Shown here in pieces: positions 17,928-27,418 of a stretch of DNA of 64,000 bases. Source of the DNA: JAQGMV01 sp963828715 (GTDB taxonomy: Bacteria; Pseudomonadota; Gammaproteobacteria; Burkholderiales; SG8-41); NCBI GenBank assembly GCA_963828715.1, contig CAWHFX010000017.1:182324-246323 (forward strand). Direction: 5' to 3'. The notes under the pieces are model-generated. The model made no database searches, had not been told where the DNA came from, and saw only the letters and a list, made by a program, of their open reading frames with translations. Made by a program: the position numbers and the translations under genes. Position 1 is the stretch's first letter, and every line of letters starts with the position of its first letter.

Positions 17928-19514
17928 TCACTTATCCAGCCACACGTCTTCCATCCGATGGTGCGTGTAGATCCCGTTTTTAGACCTGACGTATCCCTTC
18001 ACGTATGGATGCCAGCAGGCGGTGCTCGTGGACTGGTAGACGGCAGCCCGTGCCACTTCCTGCTGCAGGAAGATATCGAGCGACTGCACGAGTTGCTTGC
18101 GCTTCGCGGGGTCGATGGTCGCTGACTGCTCCTCGATTTTCGCTTCCACGTCGCGATTGCAGTACTTCGTGTAGTTGCGGATCGAGTCGCACCTGAAATT
18201 TTCGTAGAGCACGACGTCCGGGTCATCGATGGCCGAGCCCGATGTCTCGAACGCCATCGTATACGCGCCCTTGATGATCGCGCCGGTGAAGATGGAGTAC
18301 TCCTTCGGCTCGATCTCGCCTTCGATGTAGATGTGGCGCAGTTGGTCGGCGGCGAGAGTCGCGCCGGCGGTGAAGTTCGGCGCGGAGGTGCGCACGAGGT
18401 AAGTCACCTTCAGCTTCTTGTTGGGGCCGTAGCCCGCTTCTTCCATGAGCTTGCGCGCTTCCGCGCGATTGCGCTCGACGTCTTTTCCGAATCCAGGTAT
18501 CGCTTCCAGTTGCGCCGGTGTAAGGCCCCAGTTGCCGTACGGCGGCGACATCATGACGCCGCCGAGCCGGGCGGCGCCCTGCTGCGCGGCAACGAAGGCA
18601 TTGCGGTCGAGTGCGAGAGAGATCGCACGCCTTATCCTGGGATTGTCGAACGGCGCAACCTTGTGGTTCATCAACACCACACCGGTCACCATCGTTCCCG
18701 TCGTGGAGCACACGGCCCCCGGGACTTGCGCGTGGATGTCCTTGATCGTGTGCGGATTGACGGTGGAGGTTCCCGTCATGTCGACCTGACCCGAGACGAA
18801 CGCCAGCACGCGCGTCGCCGTATTGGGAATGATCCGGTAAACGATCCCGTCCAGATAGGGCCGGCCCTGCTTCCAGTAATCGGTGTTCTTCACCAGCCGT
18901 ATCACGTCGTTCGGTCTGAACTCGGCGACTTTGAACGGGCCGGTTCCGATCGGCTGCTGACGCATGACGCGCCCGTCCACATGGCAGGGATAGACTGGCG
19001 ACCAGCCGCTCGCGAGGAAGGAGAGGAACGCCGGCTGCGGCCGCTGCAGGACGAAGCGCACCTCGTAGGGCCCGGCCACCGCCACTTCCTTCAGGTTCGC
19101 ATACCACTCTTTGTGCGAATTCTTGCGCCAGTTCGAAGGCCGCTTCCCGGTGATCATGTCCCAGGTGCACTGGACGTCGGCGCTGGTGAACGGCTTTCCG
19201 TCGTGCCACTTGACGCCTTCCCGCAGCTTCATCGTGAGTGCCGTATGGTCGGCGCTCCACGACCATGAAGTCGCGAGATCGGGCTTGATCGACTCCGGCC
19301 GCGCGACCTCGTCCTGCTGGTCGTACATGACGAGATTGTTGAAAACGCCCATGAACGGTTGAATCGCGGTGATCGACGATTCCTCGTGCAGCGACGCGCT
19401 GCTCGGGTTTTCGCGCAGCGGGAAGCGCAGCGTGCCGCCGTACTTCTGCGCGACGGCGGACGTCGCCATCACCGTCAGCAACGCGGCCGCGAACCATTTC
19501 GTCGGGTGCTTCAT
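17928..19514 (-). CDS. ABC transporter solute-binding protein, family 5 (intact)
   Basis: The 528-residue protein has signal AAALLTVMATSAVAQ and the motifs LATSWSWSADHTALTMKL, WHDGKPFTSADVQ, IGTGPFKVAEF and NPRIRRAISLALDRN, and ends HHRMEDVWLDK. The ATG at 19514 has GAGGAG upstream; the longer frame to 19562 lacks one. It is the intact relative of the broken gene at 14925, sharing the unusual opening SASLHEE. It is transcribed toward the CoA-transferase gene and may bind a peptide, amide or oligo-acid. Confidence 0.92.
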   Translation of the reverse strand: MKHPTKWFAAALLTVMATSAVAQKYGGTLRFPLRENPSSASLHEESSITAIQPFMGVFNNLVMYDQQDEVARPESIKPDLATSWSWSADHTALTMKLREGVKWHDGKPFTSADVQCTWDMITGKRPSNWRKNSHKEWYANLKEVAVAGPYEVRFVLQRPQPAFLSFLASGWSPVYPCHVDGRVMRQQPIGTGPFKVAEFRPNDVIRLVKNTDYWKQGRPYLDGIVYRIIPNTATRVLAFVSGQVDMTGTSTVNPHTIKDIHAQVPGAVCSTTGTMVTGVVLMNHKVAPFDNPRIRRAISLALDRNAFVAAQQGAARLGGVMMSPPYGNWGLTPAQLEAIPGFGKDVERNRAEARKLMEEAGYGPNKKLKVTYLVRTSAPNFTAGATLAADQLRHIYIEGEIEPKEYSIFTGAIIKGAYTMAFETSGSAIDDPDVVLYENFRCDSIRNYTKYCNRDVEAKIEEQSATIDPAKRKQLVQSLDIFLQQEVARAAVYQSTSTACWHPYVKGYVRSKNGIYTHHRMEDVWLDK

Positions 19515-19526
19515 GGATCTCCTCGC

Positions 19527-19560
19527 CTTCACCCCTCCCCATTCCGGGCGAGGGAGTGGC
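19527..19560. repeat. GC-rich palindromic intergenic repeat (right, shorter copy)
   Basis: The reverse strand reads CACTCCCTCGCCCGGAATGG followed by GGAGGGG, matching the start of the 17883-17927 repeat. It lies in the 52-bp gap between the VWA gene stop and the solute-binding gene start, so the solute-binding gene is bracketed by inverted copies. Confidence 0.55.
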
Positions 19561-19566
19561 AATTCA

Positions 19567-20988
19567 TCATCCTCGACTTTCCAGCAGATCCGTGATCACA
19601 CGCTCCAGATCGTTCAACGTGCTGCACACGCGCACGAGGCTGCAGTACGGCGCATAGCGATACATGTCCGAGTCACCGCTGCCCCACACGGAGCGGAATT
19701 CGGGATTGAGCCAGATGAGCCGGCGCGAGCGGTTTGAAAGCCGCTCCACGATATCGACGCGCGGATCGGTTCCATTGCCTCGTGCATCCCCGAGGATGAT
19801 CACCGTCGTCTTGCTGTTCACGTCTTTCATCCAGCGCTGCTCGAAGTCTTCGAACGCGCTGCCGTAGTTCGAGGACTCGAACCCGACGGACGACATGATG
19901 CGGGCGAACGCTTCTTCGAATGCCTGGTGCTCGAGTATCTCGCTCACTTCGATCATCGACCCGGCGTACGCGAACGAACGGATGTCCGAGAGAGCCTCGG
20001 TCAACGCATACAGGAACATCAGCAGAAATTGGGAGACCCATGCGACCGACCCCGAAACGTCGCACAGGACCATGAGACGCGGCTTCTCGATGTGCTTCTG
20101 TTTCCATACGACGTCGAACGGAACCCCGCCCCAGCCCATGTTGCGCCGGATCGTGCGCTGAACGTTGATCTCGCCGCGATTGCGCCTGCGTCGCGTGCGT
20201 GCGTAGCGCGTGGCGAGTCGTTTGGCCATCTGGCGGACGAGCACGCGCATGCGTTCGAGCTGATGCCGATCGAGGTTGGCGAGACGTGCGGACTTGAGGA
20301 GCCGCTCGCGCATCTGCTCGGTTTCGCCGCGCGCATAGAGCAGAAGACTGCGTTCGACGAAATCACGAACCGAGTCACGGAGCTCTTCGAGCCTCGCTTC
20401 GAGTCGATCGGCGCGCGCCGTAGCGGCCGGTGCCCCGATCGCGCGGAGATCCTGGATGTCCCGCTGCGCCGGGCCGAGGCCCATGCGATTGAGGATATCC
20501 AGGACGTAGATGTTCTTTTGCGTCAGGTAGCGGATCCGGTCGATGCGGGCCTCGTGCGCCGCCGTCTCCATCGCGACTGCGAGCTCCGAGCGATCGCCAT
20601 CCTCGAGCAGCTGCCGCAGGGACGGGCCACCGCCTCCGCCCATTGCGCCGGGAACGGTCGCCGACGATTGCGGGACGTTGCCGGCAGCGGCGTCCCGTTC
20701 TTCGTCGGGCGGCTCGGCAGCGGAAAACTCATCGCGGCGAAAGTAGAGATCGAACGTGTCTTCGAAAATCAGCTTCTCGTCGATGGTCTTTGCGAGCACG
20801 GCACTCAGCGTCTCTTTGAGGACGGCGCGGTTGGAGAAGCCGACGAGATCGACAGCGCGCGCGGCGTCGATCCCTTCCGCGGCCGAGATGCGCAGCCCGG
20901 CGCCGCGGGCGACCTGCAGGAAGCGGCGCAGCGGTTCGCTGGCGGAGCCGGTCGTCGGCCCGGGCGGCGTGAGACGGGGCTCAGCCAT
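19567..20988 (-). CDS. VWA domain-containing CoxE-like protein
   Basis: The 473-residue protein has a C-terminal von Willebrand A domain with the MIDAS motif DVSGSV (about residues 310-315), a downstream MSSVGFESSNYGSAF stretch and VIILGDARGNG. The N-terminal half is helical and charged with a glycine run (GAMGGGGGPS). CoxE-like proteins work with a MoxR ATPase in maturing or remodelling metalloenzymes, classically carbon-monoxide dehydrogenase, but related pairs occur without it. The partner ATPase ends 10 bp upstream. The ATG at 20988 is chosen; a GTG lies one codon earlier. Confidence 0.9.
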   Translation of the reverse strand: MAEPRLTPPGPTTGSASEPLRRFLQVARGAGLRISAAEGIDAARAVDLVGFSNRAVLKETLSAVLAKTIDEKLIFEDTFDLYFRRDEFSAAEPPDEERDAAAGNVPQSSATVPGAMGGGGGPSLRQLLEDGDRSELAVAMETAAHEARIDRIRYLTQKNIYVLDILNRMGLGPAQRDIQDLRAIGAPAATARADRLEARLEELRDSVRDFVERSLLLYARGETEQMRERLLKSARLANLDRHQLERMRVLVRQMAKRLATRYARTRRRRNRGEINVQRTIRRNMGWGGVPFDVVWKQKHIEKPRLMVLCDVSGSVAWVSQFLLMFLYALTEALSDIRSFAYAGSMIEVSEILEHQAFEEAFARIMSSVGFESSNYGSAFEDFEQRWMKDVNSKTTVIILGDARGNGTDPRVDIVERLSNRSRRLIWLNPEFRSVWGSGDSDMYRYAPYCSLVRVCSTLNDLERVITDLLESRG

Positions 20989-20998
20989 CACGGCTTCG

Positions 20999-21958
20999 TC
21001 AGGCGACAGCCTGCTGTGCCTGCTTGGTGAATTCCGTAATGCGCTTACCCGTCGCTTCGATGTCCGATTCGAACTTCAGCAGGACGTTGAGTGTGTCGCG
21101 CACCAGCGCCTCTGTCAGCACCGTCGTGTGCATGAGCACCATCACCCGCGCCCAATCGATGGACTCGCTCACCGACGGCAGCTTCTTCAGGTCGAGCCCC
21201 CGCAGCTGCTGTATGAACGATACGAGCTGCGCCAGAAGCCGTGCATCGATGCCGGGTACGCGCGAAGCGATGATCCGCGACTCCAGCTTCCTGTCGGGGA
21301 ATCCGATGTGCAGATGGAGGCAGCGGCGCTTGAGCGCATCACCGAGATCTCTCGTGGAATTCGAGGTGAGGAACACGATCGGCGGCACGGTTGCCGCGAT
21401 GGGCCCGATCTCCGGAATCGTCACCTGGTAGTCCGAGAGGAGCTCGAGCAGAAACGCCTCGAACTCCTGGTCGGACTTGTCGATTTCGTCGATGAGAAGC
21501 ACCGCGCCTTGCGGTGCTTCCAGCGCTCGCAGCAGGGGTCTGGGCTCGAGGAAGCTTTTCGAGAAGAACACGTCGCCGAAGCTGTGCAGGCGGTCGAGTG
21601 CCGTGCCGAGATCGTGTGCGTCGCCGATGAGCGTGCCCACCTTGTCGCGCAGGATCTGCGTGTAGAGGAGTTGCTTCCCGTATTTCCACTCGTAGAGCGC
21701 CTTGGACTCGTCCAGTCCCTCATAGCACTGCATGCGTATGAGCGGCAGCTCGAGCCAGGATGCGACCGATTTTGCCAGCTCGGTCTTGCCGACGCCGGCT
21801 GGACCCTCGACCAGTATCGGTTTACGAAGGTGGTGCGCGACGTAGATCGCTGTCGAGATACGCTGGCTCGCGATATAGCCCGACGCACCCAGCCCGGCGT
21901 CTACTTGTTCGATAGAGGCGATACGATATGCCGCATCGGCCGGTTCTTCGCTCTGCAT
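20999..21958 (-). CDS. MoxR-family AAA+ ATPase
   Basis: The 319-residue ATPase has Walker A GPAGVGKT at residues 52-59, Walker B VLLIDEIDK and a sensor-1-like FLTSNSTRDLG. These are MoxR features, and MoxR proteins pair with VWA proteins as chaperone-like remodelling machines. The frame is open back to 22759 but that part reads as low-quality arginine-rich sequence over a neighbouring gene; the ATG at 21958 gives the family length. It forms a two-gene operon with the CoxE-like gene. No cox, mox or nor structural gene is in the window, so the client is unknown. Confidence 0.9.
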   Translation of the reverse strand: MQSEEPADAAYRIASIEQVDAGLGASGYIASQRISTAIYVAHHLRKPILVEGPAGVGKTELAKSVASWLELPLIRMQCYEGLDESKALYEWKYGKQLLYTQILRDKVGTLIGDAHDLGTALDRLHSFGDVFFSKSFLEPRPLLRALEAPQGAVLLIDEIDKSDQEFEAFLLELLSDYQVTIPEIGPIAATVPPIVFLTSNSTRDLGDALKRRCLHLHIGFPDRKLESRIIASRVPGIDARLLAQLVSFIQQLRGLDLKKLPSVSESIDWARVMVLMHTTVLTEALVRDTLNVLLKFESDIEATGKRITEFTKQAQQAVA

Positions 21959-22120
21959 GTTCCGGATTCGTCCCGCGCGTGTTGTAAGCGGCTTCGGTCG
22001 GGCGCGGCGCGTTCGCACCAACCCCCCGAGCTTGTTCGACCGCATCGCCGCTGTCAATCGCGCCCGCGCGCTTGAAGTGGGCCGAGTTGGCGCTATCATG
22101 CGAGGCGAGGAGACCATGGA

Positions 22121-23098
22121 ATGAGAGTTTGCACTGCGCTTACCTGCGTGTTGAACGTTGCCGTGCTGGCCGCAGCCGGCAACACGTTCGCGGCCCAGCA
22201 GGAGTATCCGACCAAACCGATCCGGTGGGTGACACCCTATGCGCCCGGTGGCAGCACGTCGGCACTGTCGCGTCTCGTCGGCGAAAAGCTGAGCGAGACG
22301 TTCGGCAAGCCGGTGATTATCGACAATCGCCCCGGCGCGAACACCATGATCGGCGCGGAGGCCGTGGCGAGAGCCGCCCCCGACGGCTACACGATTCTGC
22401 TCGCCGGCAACAGTCAGATCGTCCTGCAGCTCCTGATGAAGCCGCCGTACAATGTCTTCAGGGATTTCGCGCCGGTGACGATTCTTGCGAAGACCAACTA
22501 CATTCTGGTGATCAATCCCGCGACGCCCGTGAACAATCTGCAGGAGTTCATCGCGTACGCCAGGGCGCGGCCGGATCAGCTCAACGTGGCATCGGTTTCC
22601 AGCGGGAGCTCGCAGCACCTGATGGGCGAACTCTTCGGCATTCTGACGGGCGTCAAGATGCACCACATTCCGTACAAGGGCGGCGCGCAGGGCATCGTCG
22701 ATCTCATGGGCGGACAGGTGCAGGCGTCGTTCTCGAACGCGCTCAACGTGATCCCGCACATCAAGAACGGAAGGCTGAAGGGACTCGCCGTCACGGGCGA
22801 CAAGCGTATGGCTGCGGTGCCGCAGGTGCCGACCTACGCTGAAGCCGGGCTGCCGAGCTACGACCCGAAGAACTGGCAGGGCATTCTCGCGCCCGCGAAA
22901 ACGCCGCGAGCGATCGCCAACAGGCTCGCGCAGGAGTGCGAGAAGATTCTGGCCATCCCGGATATCGCCGAAAAACTCGTCAACTCCGGCATGGAGCCGT
23001 ATTACACGGGCCCGGACAAGATGGCCGCGCAGATGAAGGTCGATTACGCGGAGACTGCGCGCGTCATCAAGACCGCCAATATCAAGATCGAGGAATGA
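22121..23098 (+). CDS. Bug/TctC-family receptor next to MmgE/PrpD
   Basis: The 325-residue protein has a signal ending near TFAAQ and motifs YPTKPIRWVTPYAPGGS, VIIDNRPGANTMIGAE, PDGYTILL, HIPYKGGAQGIVD and PTYAEAGLPSY. GAGGAG precedes the start; an ATG six bases upstream is followed at once by a stop and is not used. It is convergent with the MmgE/PrpD gene (17 bp between stops), so it is separately transcribed. Confidence 0.93.
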   Translation: MRVCTALTCVLNVAVLAAAGNTFAAQQEYPTKPIRWVTPYAPGGSTSALSRLVGEKLSETFGKPVIIDNRPGANTMIGAEAVARAAPDGYTILLAGNSQIVLQLLMKPPYNVFRDFAPVTILAKTNYILVINPATPVNNLQEFIAYARARPDQLNVASVSSGSSQHLMGELFGILTGVKMHHIPYKGGAQGIVDLMGGQVQASFSNALNVIPHIKNGRLKGLAVTGDKRMAAVPQVPTYAEAGLPSYDPKNWQGILAPAKTPRAIANRLAQECEKILAIPDIAEKLVNSGMEPYYTGPDKMAAQMKVDYAETARVIKTANIKIEE

Positions 23099-23114
23099 CT
23101 TGCGCGCCGCGGCG

Positions 23115-24464
23115 TCACTGGCCCGAGAGGGCCTTCGTCAATTCACGCGCATCCTTTACATCGTCGAGTCGCTGCACCATATCGATCAGGCGGTCCATCG
23201 CCGCGTCTGAAAGCCTGCGGCGCAGACAGTCCTTCACTTTGACGAGATGCACGTCGGGTGTGATCGGACTGCGCGCGGAGCCGCGATACGCGTCGCAGCG
23301 CTCGGTTACAACGCGGCCGTCTTTCAGGCCGGCGCGGGCCTGGACCCACGTCTCCATGGTCGAGGTCGAAATATCGGGATTCGGTTTGAGGCGGATCTTC
23401 CTGAGCGCCGACTCGACCGGTGCGGAGAAGCGGACAGGATCGGTGAACGAATCGATGCCGACCTGAGGCTGTGTCAGAGCGACTGCGGCGCAATATTCGA
23501 AGCTGAACTTGCCGTCGAGCCCGGTCGCTGGCGCGGGGCGCGACAGGCCGGGACGCCGCGACGACACTTCCAGCTCCAGCCATTCCACGTCTTCGGCGCT
23601 GATCTTGTTCTTTTCCTTCAGCAGTACCACGGATTCCGTGGCCCACTGCATTGCGATCTGCGCAGGGTAGCGCTTGATGTTGAAGCCGTGCTGCTGGAGA
23701 TTCCACTTGCTGCCGAGCCCGTCGAGCAGCGCGTCCCACTCGAACTCGTCGCCGAAAAGCGTCTCGACGTAGCCGCGCACCGCCTCGAAGATCGAATCGT
23801 TCGCAGTGAAGCCATCCTGCGCGAGCATTACCGCTTCGACGCCCATGCGGCCGGCGTTGCCCGGATGCGTGCACTTGGTCATCGAGCCGTTGTTCGCGAA
23901 GAGACCGCCGGTCCTCGATGTCGCCACACCGAGCGCCATGCGTGCCTCATGCTCCGACAGCCCGAGCAGATTGGCGCAACCGGCAGCGCATGCGGGCGGC
24001 CCGTAGATGCCGGGCGGATGGAACGGCCGTGACTCCGATTTGCGCGCGGCGGTCGCAATGCGCTGCTGCATTTCCCAGCCCACTGCGAAGGCGCTGAGGA
24101 TGGCGCATCCGGAAGCGCCGTTCACTTCGGCGAGCGCGAGGATGCCGGGCAGCAGGGTCGATGTGCCATGACTCGAGGGGATGCCCTGCGGCTCGTAATC
24201 GAGCACATGCATCGCCGCACCGTTGGCGAAGGCGGCAAGCGGCGGGTTGGTACGGAATTGCGCGCCCACCACCGTGCACTCGGGCCGCCCACCGAGCCGA
24301 TCGACATAGCGCCGGACGTACTCGAGCTCCGGCTGAACCGATCCGGCAATCACGTTCGCGATGCCGTCGAGGATGATCGTACGGGTCGCGCTCAGGACCG
24401 GCGCGGGGATATTCTCGTATCGAACGTTGGCTATGAAATGCGCGATCTGCTCGGTTGCATTCAC
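23115..24464 (-). CDS. MmgE/PrpD family protein
   Basis: The 449-residue protein matches the 2-methylcitrate dehydratase/cis-aconitate decarboxylase fold, with LDGIANVIAGS, the lid segment FANGAAMHVLDYEP, a SHGTSTLLPG stretch and a CTHPGNAGRMGVEAVMLA core (K/H active-site region). It starts at a GTG at 24464 with AGAGGTG upstream. The family dehydrates or isomerises tricarboxylate-like acids, which fits a Bug receptor next door. Substrate cannot be told from sequence. Confidence 0.9.
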   Translation of the reverse strand: MNATEQIAHFIANVRYENIPAPVLSATRTIILDGIANVIAGSVQPELEYVRRYVDRLGGRPECTVVGAQFRTNPPLAAFANGAAMHVLDYEPQGIPSSHGTSTLLPGILALAEVNGASGCAILSAFAVGWEMQQRIATAARKSESRPFHPPGIYGPPACAAGCANLLGLSEHEARMALGVATSRTGGLFANNGSMTKCTHPGNAGRMGVEAVMLAQDGFTANDSIFEAVRGYVETLFGDEFEWDALLDGLGSKWNLQQHGFNIKRYPAQIAMQWATESVVLLKEKNKISAEDVEWLELEVSSRRPGLSRPAPATGLDGKFSFEYCAAVALTQPQVGIDSFTDPVRFSAPVESALRKIRLKPNPDISTSTMETWVQARAGLKDGRVVTERCDAYRGSARSPITPDVHLVKVKDCLRRRLSDAAMDRLIDMVQRLDDVKDARELTKALSGQ

Positions 24465-24545
24465 GACTCACCTCTTTCCATGATTTTGCGAACGGCCTTC
24501 GCGGAACGACAGATTCGATGACGGACAGTGCCGCCCCGCGGCCGG

Positions 24546-25526
24546 CTAACTCTCCGTCGTCAGGACCACTTTGCCGGCCACTTTGCGGCCGGCGACGGCA
24601 TTGAGCGCTTCCGTCGCCTGCGTGAGCGGGTAGGTCGCCCAGACGTGCGGCTTGATCTTGCCTTCCTTGTACCACTCGTAAAGCGTTCTCGCGTTGGCGC
24701 GATGCTGCGCGGGATTGCGCCGGATGAAGGCGCCAACCCACACGCCCACGATGCTGCAGCCCTTGATGAGCGGCAGATTGAGCGCGATTTTAGGTATGTC
24801 GCCGGCCGCAAAGCCGATCACCAGAAAACGGCCCCCCCAGGCGAGGTCACGTAACGCAGGCTCCGAGTACGGACCCCCGACGGGATCGTACACGACGTCC
24901 AGGCCTTTGCCGCCGGTTATCTCCTTTACGCGAGCGCGCAGATCCTCGGTCGTGTAGTTGATGGTTGCGTCGGCGCCGTGCTGCCGGCAGACGGCGAGTT
25001 TCTCTTCGGTCGACGCGCACGCGATGACTTTCGCGCCGAGCGCCTTCCCGATCTCGACTGCAGCGAGCCCCACGCCGCCGGAGGCGCCGAGCACCAGCAG
25101 CGTTTCACCGGCGCGCAGGTTCCCGCGCTCCGTCAGCGCGTAATACGACGTGCCGTAGGTGGACGCGAGACCCGCTGCGGTCGCAAAATCCATGTTCGGC
25201 GGAATCGCAAGCAAGCGCTCCGGCTCGACCAGCACTTCTTCAGCATAGCCGCCGCTCTGCGTCTGCACACTCACGCGCTCACCGACCTTCCAGCCGTCCA
25301 CGCCCGCGCCGACTGCCTTGATCGTCCCCGCGACTTCGGAACCCGGGATGAATGGCAGTTCCGGCTTGGTCTGATACTTGTTCTGAATAATGAGCGTGTC
25401 CGAAAATTTGACGTTCGCGGCCCGAACGCTCACCACGACCTTGCCGGCCGTGGCTTCGAGCGGGCTGCGTTCCTCCAGGACCAGGCTCTCCGGAGGACCC
25501 CACGCTTTGCATACGATTGCTTTCAT
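24546..25526 (-). CDS. Zinc-free quinone oxidoreductase (MDR family)
   Basis: The 326-residue NADPH:quinone oxidoreductase-like protein has N-terminal GroES-like residues (IPGSEVAGTIKAVG), then LVLGASGGVGLAAVEIGKAL, the Rossmann NADPH site, and DVVYDPVGGPYSEPALR. The Cys ligands of zinc alcohol dehydrogenases are missing. I use the ATG at 25526 (AGGGAG upstream) rather than the 11-codon longer frame. It follows the MmgE/PrpD gene start by 81 bp in the same direction, so the two may be cotranscribed. Confidence 0.92.
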   Translation of the reverse strand: MKAIVCKAWGPPESLVLEERSPLEATAGKVVVSVRAANVKFSDTLIIQNKYQTKPELPFIPGSEVAGTIKAVGAGVDGWKVGERVSVQTQSGGYAEEVLVEPERLLAIPPNMDFATAAGLASTYGTSYYALTERGNLRAGETLLVLGASGGVGLAAVEIGKALGAKVIACASTEEKLAVCRQHGADATINYTTEDLRARVKEITGGKGLDVVYDPVGGPYSEPALRDLAWGGRFLVIGFAAGDIPKIALNLPLIKGCSIVGVWVGAFIRRNPAQHRANARTLYEWYKEGKIKPHVWATYPLTQATEALNAVAGRKVAGKVVLTTES

Positions 25527-25769
25527 GCGACTGCTCCCTGTCCGAGAGAAACCGTTCACGCGTCGAGCTTGTCCTGTGACGCACGGTCAAGCGCGTTGCG
25601 CCGTTACATTGTGGCTCGATTTTGCCTGAAACGCCCCGCCGACATGGCATTTGCGCGGACGCGGGAACCACCGCCGTTGTCATCGGCCCTACCCAGAGGT
25701 GTTCTGCTACAGGACTTCGAGGTGCACACGCGAGCGATTTCTCTCCGGCGACGAGCGCGGGAGTCGCTG

Positions 25770-26471
25770 ATGAGAAAGCGATACGCGCAGGGGCTAGGGT
25801 TCTTCCTGATGCTTTGCCTTGCGGCTGGCGCGCGTGCGGAATCTTTTTCACACACCCGTGGAGGCGAGTACTTCGAAGCAGCCGTCACGGATGGGCGTGT
25901 GATCGTGAAGGAAAGGTTTCAGGGCGCGACGACGATCTACGGCGATTTGTCATGTCCACTGGGGCCGGGCGTGAAAGCGAGCACGCTGGCGTCAGCGCCG
26001 TCCAGACTGTGCGTGAGCTTTGCCAAGGACCGGTGCGCGTACGCGCGTTACCAGAACGGTGTCGCGATCCATCCGGATGAGCTTGCGCATGCGCGCGTGC
26101 CCCGGATGTGCATTGCGCTGGCGAGTCCGGAAGAGGCTCGGCGATTCGCGGCACTTGTGAACGCGGGTCCACGGCCGCCGACGACGGAGCCCGCTGAAGC
26201 AGCGAAAGGCGGCGCGGACGAGACCCCCGCGACGGGTTCGTCGGGCGGTCCCGCCGCCAATCCGGACGCTGTGACGGCCGGCACGCGTTCCGCAGCGGGT
26301 ACGGCCAAGCGGCCATCCCGCCAATCCGCTCGGAAAGCGAAGAAGACGCCCCATTCCTCACGCAAGAGCGTGTCACGAGCAAAAGTCGTGAACGCGCTCA
26401 AGGCGAAGCCACCGCTGCCAGCGCCCGCGATGCCGGAACCTCCCGCAACGCCTGCGCACGCCCATGAGTAA
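25770..26471 (+). CDS. Exported protein of unknown function with Pro/Ala/Lys-rich tail
   Basis: The 233-residue protein has a signal peptide (MRKRYAQGLGFFLMLCLAAG then ARA) and a small domain of about 110 residues with three or four cysteines (SCPLGPG, RLCVSF, RCAYAR, RMCIAL). It ends in a low-complexity tail rich in Pro, Ala, Ser and Lys. GGGAG lies before the ATG at 25770; a much longer open frame upstream is a shadow of the oxidoreductase. I do not recognise the domain. The basic tail could bind peptidoglycan or nucleic acid, which is a guess. Confidence 0.65.
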   Translation: MRKRYAQGLGFFLMLCLAAGARAESFSHTRGGEYFEAAVTDGRVIVKERFQGATTIYGDLSCPLGPGVKASTLASAPSRLCVSFAKDRCAYARYQNGVAIHPDELAHARVPRMCIALASPEEARRFAALVNAGPRPPTTEPAEAAKGGADETPATGSSGGPAANPDAVTAGTRSAAGTAKRPSRQSARKAKKTPHSSRKSVSRAKVVNALKAKPPLPAPAMPEPPATPAHAHE

Positions 26472-26483
26472 GCGTCTCTGGGA

Positions 26484-26654
26484 CTACTTGCCTCGCGCAA
26501 CACGCGCGTTATCGACCATGTTGGGGTAGGGCCGTCCTGCTTTTTTCGCCAGCCGTTTCGCCTTCGCCTTCTGCTGAGGCGATAAGGTCTTGTGCTTGCG
26601 TCGGGGGTTCGAGCGTTCCCAGATCGGTTTCTTGCGCGCGGACTTGCGTGCCAT
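26484..26654 (-). CDS. Small basic conserved-type protein
   Basis: The 56-residue, strongly basic protein has the core RRKHKTLSPQQKAKAKRLAK and the ending GRPYPNMVDN. The ATG at 26654 has a clean AGGAG nine bases upstream. Short proteins with this K/R-rich helix and GRPYPNxVDN end occur in many proteobacteria, function unknown; nucleic-acid binding is plausible from charge only. It is convergent with the exported protein gene. Confidence 0.7.
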   Translation of the reverse strand: MARKSARKKPIWERSNPRRKHKTLSPQQKAKAKRLAKKAGRPYPNMVDNARVARGK

Positions 26655-27036
26655 TGTCTGTACTCCTGAGCGAGTTGGGCGGTGCGGCCGATGACGTGCG
26701 ACGCTATCGAGCCACTCGCTCGACATGCGAGAAACGCGCCGATCGGGTTCTTAGCCGGTTGCTTGATCTGCGTCAGACCGCTCTGATGCCGGCCAGTGCG
26801 ATACTTCAAGCCGTAAAAGCGGAGTCGCCCAAAGTCCGGATGTTCCTGCTTCCGGTTGCGACGCAAGCTTTTTTGGGCCCAGATCCTCCACGTCGGAGCG
26901 CTATGGGCCCTTTCTTTTGGCCGCTGCGAAGCGCTCGAGGCAGCGCTGCGGTCGCGATCCGGAATTGATGTGGGTCAAAACGGCTGTCGTGGCGGGCGAA
27001 TACTATGCATTCGTCATTCAGCCGAAGGAGGCCATC
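26655..27036. other. 382-bp gap without a recognisable gene
   Basis: No frame in this stretch has both a ribosome site and protein-like composition. It lies between the divergent small basic gene and the short gene at 27037 and so should contain promoters for both. I see no strong hairpin with a T run. Confidence 0.5.
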
Positions 27037-27147
27037 ATGTTCAAGTGGATACTGGAACTCGCCATATTCCTCCGCTTCATACGCGACGCTGGCATCATCG
27101 CCAACCGCCACCGGCCCGAAGAACTGCGGCGCTACCTCGCCGTCTGA
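27037..27147 (+). CDS. 36-residue hydrophobic peptide
   Basis: A short frame with AAGGAGG seven bases before the ATG at 27037 encodes an amphipathic or membrane segment (MFKWILELAIFLRFIRDAGI) and a polar end (RPEELRRYLAV). The strong ribosome site is the main support. It may be a small membrane peptide; no family recognised. Confidence 0.45.
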   Translation: MFKWILELAIFLRFIRDAGIIANRHRPEELRRYLAV

Positions 27148-27418
27148 CCCGGTTCGATGCTTGCCTGCGCGCCACGACCGCGCGCGCTCGGAAGTCATCA
27201 CGCTTCCTGACGCGGTCGTGCGTGCGCAACCCATTCTCCTGAGGCCGTAGACTGCCTCTGGCCTCGACGGCTATTCCATATCAACGATTGGCGTGAGCCG
27301 CATCGACGGCCTCGCGCGCATGCGCGCATCATCGCGCGGCATTCAGAACCGCCGACCATCCTCTGTACTGATACGCTTGCGACATTTAGAAAGCTCAGGC
27401 TGAAGAGGAGGCTGCAGT

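Noticed and set aside
20999..22759. 586-residue form of the MoxR ATPase
   Set aside because: The N-terminal 267 residues are an antisense shadow of the divergent Bug gene at 22121 and have no MoxR counterpart.
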